Assembly (NCBI GenBank): GCA_019118365.1
Contig: DWZA01000091.1
Coordinates: 1 to 64,000, forward strand
Direction: 5' to 3'
DNA length: 64,000 nt
Origin: Candidatus Lachnoclostridium stercoravium
GTDB lineage: Bacteria; Bacillota; Clostridia; Lachnospirales; Lachnospiraceae
In this document: in pieces, positions 36,098 to 44,961 of the stretch
Numbering within the stretch: position 1 is the stretch's first letter
Layout of the letters: the number at the start of each line of letters is the position of its first letter
The notes under the pieces: generated by a model
What the model was told of the DNA's origin: nothing
Seen by the model: only the letters and a program-made list of their open reading frames with translations
Database searches by the model: none
Program-made: the position numbers and the translations under genes

Positions 36098-36127
36098 GTA
36101 ACCGTTCAGGACGTCCTGAACGGTTAC
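36098..36127. repeat. 30-bp perfect palindrome overlapping the AI-2E gene stop
   Basis: GTAACCGTTCAGGAC followed directly by its exact complement. On the minus strand it begins at the stop codon of the AI-2E gene and ends just upstream of the MATE ribosome site. On the plus strand it is followed by TTTTTT and would act as a terminator. On the minus strand it is followed by A, so it would not terminate the operon. Confidence 0.8.
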
Positions 36128-37248
36128 TTTTTTCTAAATGTCTGAATCCCGCGTATGAGTATTTTTATATTTTCGATCATGGAATCAAATGCTCCAAACT
36201 GATACAGGTTCACAATAAACATACCCACTGGCACCGCCAGGATCATTCCGCCGATCCCTGCCACGCGAAACCCTATATACAGGCATACGAGGGTAAGGAG
36301 GGGCGGCATGCCGATGGTATCGCCTACGATCTTCGGCTGTATGACCTGCCTCACTACCTGGGTGAGGATATACAGGAGGATAAGGCCCGCCGCAAAGGCA
36401 TACTCCCCGGAAAGGATCTTAACCACAGCCCAGGGGCCCAGCGCCGTACCGGTCCCGAATATGGGAAGAAAGTCCAGGAGCGCGATGAGCACCGCCCACA
36501 AAACGCTGTAGCGGACTCCCAGGATCAGAAACCCTGCCGCCAGGATCGCCGCCACTACGAACATGATCCGAAACTGAGCCAGAAAATACCCATAGACCAG
36601 TCTTCTTATGGTCTGTTTTAAAAATTCACAGTAGCGCAGACCGGACTCCGGCACATACTTCTTCCAGAACTGGATGATCCTGTCCCTCTCCACGATAAAA
36701 AAGTAGGCGGACAGGATCGTAATGACCGTATAGACCAGGGCCGCAGGGATACGCTTCGCCACATTTCCCGCCGCGCTCACTGTAGGAGGCGCGATATTCT
36801 GGACAGCGATCGTCAGATACTCTTCGATCCGGCTTCCCAGCTGGTCCAGAGACTGCTGCTGTTCAGGGGAGATCTGGACGAAGATCCTTTCGAAATTGGC
36901 CATAGCCTCCCTTAGCTCCGCCAGGATCAGGTCGTACATCTGGGGAAGATCCCGGATAAATCCGGCCGCCAGGCCAATAGCCCTGGAAATGACCAAATAG
37001 ATCAGACCGATCACCACTGCCAGCGCCAGGACTACGATCAGCATGGAGCTGTGTTTTCTCACCAGTTTCATACGCCTTTCCAGGAAACGGACAAGGGGAT
37101 TGGCCATCATCGCCAGGATCCATCCGATCACAAAAGGCATAAAATATATCAGCAGCCTGGGCAGGATGCAGACGGCAAATCCTATGCAGGCCGCCGGAAA
37201 AATGATGTTCAGGATAACTTTTGCATATTTCCTTACCCCGTCACCCAT
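36124..37248 (-). CDS. AI-2E/YtvI-family membrane protein
   Basis: 374-residue polytopic protein of the AI-2E family (formerly PerM), which includes Na+/H+ antiporters, exporters of small molecules and sporulation protein YtvI. Helices lie at residues 10-40 and 60-90. A long amphipathic domain around 100-165 and the conserved C-terminal block follow (LDFLPIFGTGTALGPWAVVKIL, QPKIVGDTIGMPPLLTLVCLYIGFRVAGIGGMILAVP). The substrate is unknown. A YtvI-like role in sporulation is possible in this spore former. Confidence 0.87.
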   Translation of the reverse strand: MGDGVRKYAKVILNIIFPAACIGFAVCILPRLLIYFMPFVIGWILAMMANPLVRFLERRMKLVRKHSSMLIVVLALAVVIGLIYLVISRAIGLAAGFIRDLPQMYDLILAELREAMANFERIFVQISPEQQQSLDQLGSRIEEYLTIAVQNIAPPTVSAAGNVAKRIPAALVYTVITILSAYFFIVERDRIIQFWKKYVPESGLRYCEFLKQTIRRLVYGYFLAQFRIMFVVAAILAAGFLILGVRYSVLWAVLIALLDFLPIFGTGTALGPWAVVKILSGEYAFAAGLILLYILTQVVRQVIQPKIVGDTIGMPPLLTLVCLYIGFRVAGIGGMILAVPVGMFIVNLYQFGAFDSMIENIKILIRGIQTFRKK

Positions 37249-37277
37249 ATCGCCACCACCTTATATTACATAACCCT

Positions 37278-38351
37278 TCAATTCTGATATCCGTTTTCCT
37301 TCAGATAGATTTCCAGGAACCGGAACAATTCTTCCATCTCTTTCCTCGTGCCGACCGTCACTCTGAGATGATCTGCCAGCCGTTCCTCCCGGAAATATCT
37401 CACATAGATATGGCGTTCCTTTAACGCCTCAAAAAGCGTTTCCGCAGGGCAGGCCGGATGAGAGACGAACAGGAAATTCGCCATGGAATCCGGAAACGTA
37501 AATCCCAGCTTCCGGAAACATTCCTTGGACCATTCTCTTGTCTCCATGATCTTTGAAACAGCCGTCTGGAAATAGGCTTCGTCTTTTAACGCCTCTGTTC
37601 CCAGCAGAAGGGACGGCGTATTCATCGTATAGGAATTGTAGGAATACTTCACATTATTCATGGCCTGGATCAGCTTCTGATCTCCAATGGCAAACCCGAT
37701 CCTCATGCCGGCCATGGACCTTGACTTGCTGAACGTCTGCACGACCAGCAGGTTGTCATACTTTTTTGTAAGAGAAAGGGCCGATTTCCCTCCGAAATCA
37801 ATATACGCCTCGTCCACGATCACTACGGAATCCTGGTTGGCGCTTACGATATCTTCCACTGCGTTAAGCTCCAGGAAAAGACCGGTAGGCGCGTTGGGAT
37901 TGGGGAAAATGATCCCGCCGTTTTCCTTTTTATAATCTTCCGGCCGGATCCGAAATTCTTCGTCCAGGACCTGTGTTTCATATGGAATGCCGAAAAGCCC
38001 GGCCCATACTTTATAAAAAGAATAGCTGACGTCAGGAAACAGCAGCGGCTTTCCGGAGTTGAAAAACGTAAGGAAAGCCGTAGCCAGAACGTCGTCGGAG
38101 CCTACTCCGGTAAACACCTCTTTTTCCGATACTCCATAGCGGTCAGCCAGGGCTTTCACCAGGCAGCCGCAGGCCGGATCCGGATACTTCCGGAATACGT
38201 CCGCATCCATCTCATGGAGCAGCTTCTCCACGCCGGGAGCCGGCGGATAAGGATTTTCGTTTGTATTCAGCTTGATCACCTTCTCTGCCTGAGGCTGCTC
38301 CCCAGGCACATACGGCTCTACCTTACGGATATATTTCTCCCATTCTCTCAT
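37278..38351 (-). CDS. hisC: Histidinol-phosphate aminotransferase
   Basis: PLP-dependent class II aminotransferase of 357 residues that makes histidinol phosphate from imidazole-acetol phosphate. It can often also accept aromatic substrates. Features are LNTNENPYPPAP near the start, VGSDDVLATAFLTF, VIVDEAYIDFGG and the PLP lysine in VVQTFSKSRSMAGMRIGFAIG (about residue 222). No other his genes are adjacent. Its start overlaps the upstream aminotransferase stop by four bases, so the two are coupled. Confidence 0.9.
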   Translation of the reverse strand: MREWEKYIRKVEPYVPGEQPQAEKVIKLNTNENPYPPAPGVEKLLHEMDADVFRKYPDPACGCLVKALADRYGVSEKEVFTGVGSDDVLATAFLTFFNSGKPLLFPDVSYSFYKVWAGLFGIPYETQVLDEEFRIRPEDYKKENGGIIFPNPNAPTGLFLELNAVEDIVSANQDSVVIVDEAYIDFGGKSALSLTKKYDNLLVVQTFSKSRSMAGMRIGFAIGDQKLIQAMNNVKYSYNSYTMNTPSLLLGTEALKDEAYFQTAVSKIMETREWSKECFRKLGFTFPDSMANFLFVSHPACPAETLFEALKERHIYVRYFREERLADHLRVTVGTRKEMEELFRFLEIYLKENGYQN

Positions 38352-39544
38352 TTAGAGTTCCTCATTTCTTCCATCACAGCTTTAAATGCCGGAAGAGAAC
38401 GCTGGATCTGCTCATAGGTCACGCAGTACGCGATGCGCACATAGCCGGCGCAGAAGAAGGAGCTTCCCGGAACCACCAGGATATGATGTTTCTTACATAC
38501 GGCGCAGAAACGCTCTTCATCTCCTCCTGGAGCTTTTACAAACAGATAAAAGGCGCCTTCCGGTTTTATGCATTCGTATCCGTATTCCTTCAGGCTCTCA
38601 TATAAAAGCTTCCGGTTCTTATCATATACGCTGATATCCGATGTCTGTCCAATGCAGCGCATGATCACTCTCTGGAACAGAGACGGAGCGTTGACGCTTC
38701 CTAAGATCCTGTTTGCGATCACGGCAGCCTGATATACTTCTTTTCCATCTGTCATCTCGTCCGGGATCACCAGATATCCGATACGCTCTCCTGGGATGGA
38801 AAGAGATTTGCTGTAAGAATAGCCGATCACCGTGTTGTGGTAATATTTTGTGATAAACGGAACCTCCGCGCCGTCGTATACCAGCTCTCTGTAAGGCTCG
38901 TCGGAGATCAGGATGATATCCGTCCCCAGCTCTTTTTCCTTTCTGCACAGGATCTCCGCCATCTTTTTGATCGTCTCTTCAGAATAAACCACCCCAGTAG
39001 GATTGTTGGGCGTATTGATGATCAGGGCTTTTGTCTTTGGAGTGATCTTTGCCTCAAGCTCCGCCAGATTCGGCTGGAAATCTTCTGTGTTGGGGCTGAT
39101 CACTACCAATTCGCCGTCATAGTTCTTTACATAGGAATTGTACTCTACGAAAAACGGCGCGAACGCGATCACTTCGTCTCCAGGATTCAGGATCGTCTTT
39201 AAGATCACGTTTAAGCCGCTGGCAGCGCCTACGGTCATGAGGATATTATCCTCTGTAAAAGAAGTACCAAACCTTTTATTCAGATCCTCCGCAACGGTCT
39301 TTCTTACATCCGGATATCCGCTGTTGCTCATATATCCGTGGACAAATACCGGATCTTCCTGCTCCAGGATATCGATGACTGCCTGTTTTACGCACTCCGG
39401 CGCCGGCACGTTGGGATTTCCAAGACTGAAATCATAGACGTTTTCCGCTCCGTATATCTCGGCCATCTGCCTTCCTTCTTCAAACATTGCCCGGATCGCA
39501 GAATTATTCTGCACCATAGGCTGCATTTTCTCTGATATTACCAT
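38348..39544 (-). CDS. Class I/II pyridoxal-phosphate aminotransferase
   Basis: 398 residues. Fold type I aminotransferase with YDFSLGNPNVPAP near residue 37, MTVGAASGLNVILKTIL, NTPNNPTGVVYSEE around residue 180, and the PLP lysine in VIGYSYSKSLSIPGERIGYL (about residue 243). It closely resembles aspartate/aromatic aminotransferases of Clostridia. The exact amino acid is unknown. It is coupled to hisC. Confidence 0.88.
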   Translation of the reverse strand: MVISEKMQPMVQNNSAIRAMFEEGRQMAEIYGAENVYDFSLGNPNVPAPECVKQAVIDILEQEDPVFVHGYMSNSGYPDVRKTVAEDLNKRFGTSFTEDNILMTVGAASGLNVILKTILNPGDEVIAFAPFFVEYNSYVKNYDGELVVISPNTEDFQPNLAELEAKITPKTKALIINTPNNPTGVVYSEETIKKMAEILCRKEKELGTDIILISDEPYRELVYDGAEVPFITKYYHNTVIGYSYSKSLSIPGERIGYLVIPDEMTDGKEVYQAAVIANRILGSVNAPSLFQRVIMRCIGQTSDISVYDKNRKLLYESLKEYGYECIKPEGAFYLFVKAPGGDEERFCAVCKKHHILVVPGSSFFCAGYVRIAYCVTYEQIQRSLPAFKAVMEEMRNSK

Positions 39545-39655
39545 AATCGATTCCTCCTTAGGGTTTCTTTAATATATGTCCAGGCTGCCGCCGTTTTTGA
39601 CAGCGCGGATACCCGCTCCGTCCGGACCGTAACCACGGATCTTTCACTTGCTCTC

Positions 39656-40933
39656 TCATTCTCTCCACACGCAGTAAAGCGCCGCGGCCCCTGTCACGGC
39701 AAAGTAGAACCATGTGGCAGGATTGGAAAACCACGTTGTAAAAAATGAAAAGGTAAAATATACGGCGATCTGCGCGTAAAACAGGATGCCGGCCGGGTTC
39801 TGCACCCTGCGGATCCCCCGCACCAGCCCGTAGGCGGCCGCTCCCAGAATACAGGCAAAGACCGCTACTCCCACGACTCCAAAATCGTAGTACGCATCGT
39901 AAAACAGGGTAAGCGTCGTAAGCTCTTCTTTGTTCACGATGATCGGATAATTGATCAGGGCCGGATTTAAGAATTTCAGGCCCGTAAGCGCCCACAAAGG
40001 AAACAGTGACTTCATCCCCCAGGCAAAGCCGTCCAGGTAGCGTACCAGACAGTCAAAATTGTCATAATTGTTGGCTATATACATATAGGGCTGGGTGATA
40101 AATATAGGCATATGGCTGTTTCTCATTTCAAAGATGCCGTTTAAGTACTCCACATCGTGGCTCCTGGCTACTGTAAGGATCAGGTACACCGGCACGATGA
40201 CCGCCAGGGCGATCCCCACGTAGGCAAACTGGAAATCGCGGCTGCTTACGATAAATACCACCAGCGCCAGCAGCACGGCCAGTATCATCTGGAACCTGGA
40301 CACGCACAGGATCGGAATGAGAAACGCCGCCGCATCCATAACGATCACCGCGATATGCTTCCAACCGCCCCGTCCCTTTTCCTGCTGGAACCACAGCACG
40401 GAAAAAGCAGGCACCAGGACGCAGGATACAGTAAAATAATGGACGCCTGAAATATGGAAGGACGAATAGGCGTGGGGGACTCCCCTTACAAATAGAGGAA
40501 CAAACCCCAGCACCACGGCTTCCAGGATAAAGGCGGCCGACGACAGGATCGTCAAACCGGCCATAATCTCAAAAAGAGCCCTGGAATAGCCTTTCCGGCT
40601 GCGGTAATGCGCCCGGAAGTTTTCTTCCGGCCCATACCGCCGTTCCAGCAGCTCAAAAGTAAACCAGAATCCCGTAAGCGCCAGCAGGAAACAGATCCAT
40701 GTGACCGGGCTCCAGTCCGTTTGCAGATTGCTTAATTTCAGGCAGGACATCCCCTGGCCGAAGACCCAGAAGAAGGAAAACAGCGCCCGCAGATGAACGA
40801 TGTTTTCCGTTCTCCTGTAATCATACCAGTAAAGATAGGCTGCCGCCATAAAAAGAACAAGACCTGACAGATAGTAATGCTCTGCCCTGGCAAACAAGAA
40901 GGATGCCAGATAGCAAATCAGATATACATCCAT
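39656..40933 (-). CDS. Oligosaccharide repeat-unit polymerase (Wzy-like)
   Basis: Membrane protein of 425 residues with about eleven predicted helices and a large outer loop (residues 255-330, RSHDVEYLNGIFEMRNSHMP). It resembles O-antigen or capsule repeat polymerases, which join lipid-linked glycan units outside the membrane. No flippase or glycosyltransferases flank it, so its glycan is unknown. It starts four bases after the HPr gene. The Arg-rich ORF 39558-39995 is a shadow. Confidence 0.75.
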   Translation of the reverse strand: MDVYLICYLASFLFARAEHYYLSGLVLFMAAAYLYWYDYRRTENIVHLRALFSFFWVFGQGMSCLKLSNLQTDWSPVTWICFLLALTGFWFTFELLERRYGPEENFRAHYRSRKGYSRALFEIMAGLTILSSAAFILEAVVLGFVPLFVRGVPHAYSSFHISGVHYFTVSCVLVPAFSVLWFQQEKGRGGWKHIAVIVMDAAAFLIPILCVSRFQMILAVLLALVVFIVSSRDFQFAYVGIALAVIVPVYLILTVARSHDVEYLNGIFEMRNSHMPIFITQPYMYIANNYDNFDCLVRYLDGFAWGMKSLFPLWALTGLKFLNPALINYPIIVNKEELTTLTLFYDAYYDFGVVGVAVFACILGAAAYGLVRGIRRVQNPAGILFYAQIAVYFTFSFFTTWFSNPATWFYFAVTGAAALYCVWRE

Positions 40934-40937
40934 ACAG

Positions 40938-41201
40938 TTACTCTCCTAATCCATTCTCCACAACCTCGATCATAGCCGCCATAGCAGCTTCTTCGTCCTT
41001 TCCTTCACAGATGAACTCGATCTCATCCCCGCTCTTGACGCACGCGCCCAGAACGCTCAGCACGCTTTTCGCGTTGGCGTTGCTGTTTTCAAACTGAAAA
41101 TGGATGGAACACTCAAATTTCAGCGCCTCTGTACAGAGGATGCCGGCTGGCCTTAAATGAAGTCCTGTAGGGTTCTTAACTGTAACTTTTTTCTTTATCA
41201 T
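40938..41201 (-). CDS. HPr-family phosphocarrier protein
   Basis: 87-residue PTS phosphocarrier. The active histidine is in NPTGLHLRPAG (residue 15) and the regulatory serine in NAKSVLSVLGA (residue 46), the latter typical of Gram-positive HPr phosphorylated by HPr kinase. It is placed downstream of cdaR rather than with ptsI. It may be a second HPr or a Crh-like regulator, but the presence of His15 argues for a working phosphocarrier. Confidence 0.9.
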   Translation of the reverse strand: MIKKKVTVKNPTGLHLRPAGILCTEALKFECSIHFQFENSNANAKSVLSVLGACVKSGDEIEFICEGKDEEAAMAAMIEVVENGLGE

Positions 41202-41219
41202 GTCTTATGCCTCCTTATA

Positions 41220-42554
41220 TTAGTCTTCTTCAGCTGCAGATGATCCCGCCTGGTCATTCGCCCCGTCAGATCCTTCTGATGCTTCTGTGGATTCAGTGTC
41301 AGAGCCGGAACCGGAAGATCCGGGTCCTGACTCGGTTACTGTGATCGTAAAGGGCGTGTAGCCTGTAACTGTGAAAATATCATTGTCCTCAAATTCCAGG
41401 ACGCCGTTATTTTCTCCCGGCGCCAGGCCCTCCAGGTTGATCTGCGCTCCCAGATCCTCTATGGTCAGGGCTTCCAGATCCTCAGCCAGTCCGCTCACCG
41501 TAATATCCACATAAGTGCTTCCGAAGGAGTATCGGTAATTTTCCGAACGCCCCGTCTCCGGGATATCCTTCAGATCCACGCTGAGCGTCAGGCTCTCCAG
41601 CGGCTCTATGTTCAGCTGAACCGTAACCGTATTGTGATTTCCTACTATGGTCACATCCTCCGGAATATAATCATTGATATCCAGGGTAACTGTCACTGAC
41701 TGGGACGCGCCTTCAATATCCAGCTCCTCCGCAGGTATCACAATACTGTCTAAAGAATCGCTGCCTGAGCCGATCACTGGTATCACCTCTTCGCTGCATT
41801 CCATTCCTGTATATCGGTAACCGGAAGCCACCGTACCCTGAACATTCAGGATAAGCGGAAGATTCTTCACTCTCAGCACTTCCTGTGTAAAGGATATCTC
41901 CTTTGTGTCAAGAGTGATCCTGTCTCCCGGCTGGATCTCATTGCCGTTGGCATCATAAAATACCGGAGATGCCGTATCTTCGATGGTGGAGTAAGCGCCG
42001 TCTACATTGTATTCAATGCCTACGCCGCTGATCTGTCCCACCTGGGAGATCGGTCCGTTTACATAGACGTATTCCGGGCTTACTGTTACGTCGCCCAAGG
42101 CATAGCCGTCCCGCACCGTTCCCTGAGGATTGGTTTCCAGAGCGAAACGTTTTCTCTGGAGAGCCTCAGTCTCCACATGGATCACGTTAGGCTTTATGGA
42201 AACGGAATCTGAATCGATCAGTTCCTTGTGATTTACCACTTCTACGGAAACCGGCACCGCGCCTGTCACGTCGTACAGATCCTCCAGGTCGATATAGGCC
42301 CGGAAATCTGAAGAAGAGATCCGATATTCATCCAGGGTGCGGACGCGGTAAGAAACGGTCACGGTATTTTTTCCTACGATCTCATAAGTCTGTCCGGCAG
42401 CCGTCAGGGTTCCCTCGTTAACGATCTCCACCTGAACTTCCCTGCTTCTTTCAACCTCCGGGTTGGACACATTTACGACCAAAAGCCACAGGAAAAAAGC
42501 CAGGAAAAGGGACAGAAGCTTAAGTCCCATATTATTTGTGAGCCTTTCCTTCAT
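41220..42554 (-). CDS. cdaR: CdaR, YbbR-domain regulator of diadenylate cyclase
   Basis: 444 residues. A single N-terminal membrane helix (LKLLSLFLAFFLWLLVVNVSNPE) anchors four YbbR beta repeats outside the cell (for example residues 30-110 and 110-200), ending in a Ser/Glu/Gly-rich acidic tail. CdaR binds CdaA in the membrane and tunes c-di-AMP synthesis. Its start overlaps cdaA by 23 bp. The usual glmM third member is not in the window. Confidence 0.92.
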   Translation of the reverse strand: MKERLTNNMGLKLLSLFLAFFLWLLVVNVSNPEVERSREVQVEIVNEGTLTAAGQTYEIVGKNTVTVSYRVRTLDEYRISSSDFRAYIDLEDLYDVTGAVPVSVEVVNHKELIDSDSVSIKPNVIHVETEALQRKRFALETNPQGTVRDGYALGDVTVSPEYVYVNGPISQVGQISGVGIEYNVDGAYSTIEDTASPVFYDANGNEIQPGDRITLDTKEISFTQEVLRVKNLPLILNVQGTVASGYRYTGMECSEEVIPVIGSGSDSLDSIVIPAEELDIEGASQSVTVTLDINDYIPEDVTIVGNHNTVTVQLNIEPLESLTLSVDLKDIPETGRSENYRYSFGSTYVDITVSGLAEDLEALTIEDLGAQINLEGLAPGENNGVLEFEDNDIFTVTGYTPFTITVTESGPGSSGSGSDTESTEASEGSDGANDQAGSSAAEED

Positions 42555-43410
42555 TTTTCCGCCTTCCCTTCCAAATCTTAAACCGCTTATTGTCCTTTCC
42601 GTCGTCTTTTTTAAGCGCCGCGGAAAGGATCTTCTTTAATTCTTCTCCGTCAGACACTCTTCTCAGCCAGCCGCCTTCCGCCACGGAAATGCGGCCTGTC
42701 TCTTCGGAAACCACGACGGTGATGCTGTCGGTCGTCTCGCTGATCCCTACAGCCGCCCGGTGTCTGGTCCCCAGATCCTTGCTGATGGCCATGTTGTCGG
42801 AAAGCGGCAGGTAGCAGGTAGCCGCGGCAATGCGGTTTCCCCGTATAACGACGGCCCCGTCGTGAAGCGGAGTATTGTGCTCAAATATATTGATCAGAAG
42901 CTGGCTGGTGACAAGACCGTTGATCTCGATCCCCGTGCGTTCGATCTCCTTTAAGGAGACTCCGCGCTCGATCACCATCAAAGCCCCTGTTTTTACCTTT
43001 GCCATTTCTATAGAGCCTTTTACCAGCTCATTGATGGTTTTATCTGTAAATCCCCCGGAATCCTTTGAATCGTCAAAGGACAGGATCCCGGTGATCAGGT
43101 TCTGGCTTCCCAGCTGTTCCAGAGCTTTGCGCAGCTCCGGCTGGAAAATGATCATCAGAGCCGTAGTGGCAAGAAACGCTCCCTTTTCTATGATCCAGAG
43201 GATCGTATCCAGCTGGAGCAGGTATGCTAATACAGAAAAGCCCAGGATCACCACGATGCCCTTTAACAGCGTCCAGGCTCTCGTATTCTTGATCCAGAAC
43301 AGGATCTCATATACTAAAAATGTTATGATTATAATTTCAAGTATGTTGCGGACTGTGATCCTCGGCACAAATGACAGCCAGGAATACAGGCCCTCAAGAA
43401 TCCTTGTCAT
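42532..43410 (-). CDS. cdaA: Diadenylate cyclase CdaA
   Basis: Makes cyclic di-AMP from two ATP, controlling potassium and osmolyte uptake and wall stability. Three N-terminal helices (residues 15-90) precede the DAC domain with the catalytic DGA (NTPLHDGAVVIRGNRI, about residue 180) and RHR (LGTRHRAAVGISE, about residue 213) motifs. The 292-residue length is a little longer than B. subtilis CdaA because of a basic C-terminal tail. It is upstream of and overlapping cdaR. Confidence 0.95.
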   Translation of the reverse strand: MTRILEGLYSWLSFVPRITVRNILEIIIITFLVYEILFWIKNTRAWTLLKGIVVILGFSVLAYLLQLDTILWIIEKGAFLATTALMIIFQPELRKALEQLGSQNLITGILSFDDSKDSGGFTDKTINELVKGSIEMAKVKTGALMVIERGVSLKEIERTGIEINGLVTSQLLINIFEHNTPLHDGAVVIRGNRIAAATCYLPLSDNMAISKDLGTRHRAAVGISETTDSITVVVSEETGRISVAEGGWLRRVSDGEELKKILSAALKKDDGKDNKRFKIWKGRRKNEGKAHK

Positions 43411-43424
43411 ACTTTCACCCCTTT

Positions 43425-44366
43425 TTACAGCTTACTCTTTTTTCTGGCATTGATCTGCTGCACCTTTACATCAGGAGTCGATACTGTGATCTTGGGAACA
43501 GCTTTTACATAATAGTAGTAATCGTCGTCTTCATACTGCAGATATTCCGTCCGGGAGTAGTCCACAGCAAGGACGAAAAACTGATAGATCATCGCCAGCG
43601 CCATAGATATCGCCGTGCCTGCGATCAGCGGTATGATCGGAAGCGTGATATTAAAAAGGAAATCGCCGGTAAAGATCACCGCCAGCTGCGCCACTGTTCC
43701 TACGATGATCGCGATGGTCCACGCATAATCCATGGAAGTATTCCTGATCACCAGCACAGCAAGTATACCCACTGCGAACGCCAGGATCATGACCATCATC
43801 GCCTGATTGGAGAACACATTTTTAATGATCTGGCTATACTTCTCCGTAATGTCCACAGAAGCCGCCCCCGTAAGGACGCCTGCATTTTCCTTTACATAAA
43901 GCAGGATATAGTAAATGACCACTCCGCAGCTGACCGGTATCACTGAGATCAGCCCGCAGGACAGCCCCGCCAGCAGCGGGATCACATACGGGATGTTCAG
44001 AAAGAACAAAGCCGGCGTCAGGATCAGCAGGATGCTGTCTCCCGGCTGGAATCCATAGTACAGAAGCACTACAACTACAAGGAACGCCGCCGTCAGGACC
44101 GCGATCTCCATGGATACCGCGTTGATGTGAGCGAGAGCAAAGGCCGCCGCCACAAGGGATATCACCCCGTAAGGCAATACGCAGCAGACTGCGGACAGCC
44201 CCGCTACCACAAGCGGATTCTTCAGCTGAGCCATAAAACCGATATTCTGGTTCAGTATCGTAAAAACAGCAAAGGCCAGGACAAATTTGATCAGCGGCCT
44301 TACGATCGCCCCATGTCTGCCGTAAAATTCCCTCAGCTGTTCTTTAAATACGAGAAGCCCTTTCAT
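43425..44366 (-). CDS. Conserved polytopic membrane protein upstream of cdaA, function unknown
   Basis: 313 residues with about eight to nine hydrophobic helices between residues 22 and 280 and a short cytoplasmic tail with an acidic and tyrosine-rich run (QYEDDDYYYYVK). No catalytic motif is seen. The 5' end overlaps the next upstream small gene by four bases, and cdaA follows 14 bp later, so the genes are probably co-expressed and may act in envelope or c-di-AMP-related functions. Confidence 0.7.
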   Translation of the reverse strand: MKGLLVFKEQLREFYGRHGAIVRPLIKFVLAFAVFTILNQNIGFMAQLKNPLVVAGLSAVCCVLPYGVISLVAAAFALAHINAVSMEIAVLTAAFLVVVVLLYYGFQPGDSILLILTPALFFLNIPYVIPLLAGLSCGLISVIPVSCGVVIYYILLYVKENAGVLTGAASVDITEKYSQIIKNVFSNQAMMVMILAFAVGILAVLVIRNTSMDYAWTIAIIVGTVAQLAVIFTGDFLFNITLPIIPLIAGTAISMALAMIYQFFVLAVDYSRTEYLQYEDDDYYYYVKAVPKITVSTPDVKVQQINARKKSKL

Positions 44367-44794
44367 TGCGTTCTTCCTCCTTTGCCTGTCAGAGCCCTCG
44401 TCCTCGTACGGAACTCATATCGTTTGTGAAGCCTTTTCAGCTTCGCCATATAAACCCGGACAGTCTTTTTCGAACAGTCGTATTTCTTTGAATAGATACT
44501 ATATGTGATCCACAGATACAAAAACAGGCCGACGCCATAAAAAACAGCCGCCCTGACGCCCATGTGCACAAGATGCTCCACCGTGATCGTAGAAAGCAGC
44601 TGATCAACGGAATAAAGCGCCCATACCATGGCTCCGATCAGGAAGCTGCATGTAAAACGGAAAAAGGACTTCAGCATCTGGCTCCCCACATAATCGCTGC
44701 GGAACATGGATTCCGCCGGGACCATATCTTTTCCTTCCTTCTTTTCAAACATGGCGATCCCTGTCATTAACTGGATCTTATCTTCATTCAGCAT
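44363..44794 (-). CDS. Small two-helix membrane protein, function unknown
   Basis: 143 residues with hydrophobic segments at about 47-65 (FTCSFLIGAMVWALYSV) and 83-103 (VFYGVGLFLYLWITYSIY) and a strongly basic C-terminus (KLKRLHKRYEFRTRTRALTGKGGR). It appears to be the first gene of the operon leading into cdaA-cdaR-HPr. A -10-like TATACT lies in the AT-rich region upstream. No family is recognised. Confidence 0.65.
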   Translation of the reverse strand: MLNEDKIQLMTGIAMFEKKEGKDMVPAESMFRSDYVGSQMLKSFFRFTCSFLIGAMVWALYSVDQLLSTITVEHLVHMGVRAAVFYGVGLFLYLWITYSIYSKKYDCSKKTVRVYMAKLKRLHKRYEFRTRTRALTGKGGRTQ

Positions 44795-44961
44795 AAGCCA
44801 TACTCCATCATTACTGTAAGTGTGTTACAAAATATGTCAACTTAGTATAGCATAAAATTTTTCTATTTGCGAGAGTCTCCCAGAGTTTTTTTAATTTTCG
44901 TAAGATTTTTTCAACATATTTTATGGTTTTTTTCTGTTCTGGCCCTTTTTGAAGGGCGCTC

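Noticed and set aside
39558-39995. 145-codon Arg/Gly-rich minus-strand ORF
   Set aside because: It overlaps the 3' end of the Wzy-like gene in another frame and has a shadow-like composition.
44795-44961. AT-rich gap before the amidohydrolase as a riboswitch or leader
   Set aside because: Only T-rich runs and a weak -10-like TATACT are visible. No stable structured leader was found.
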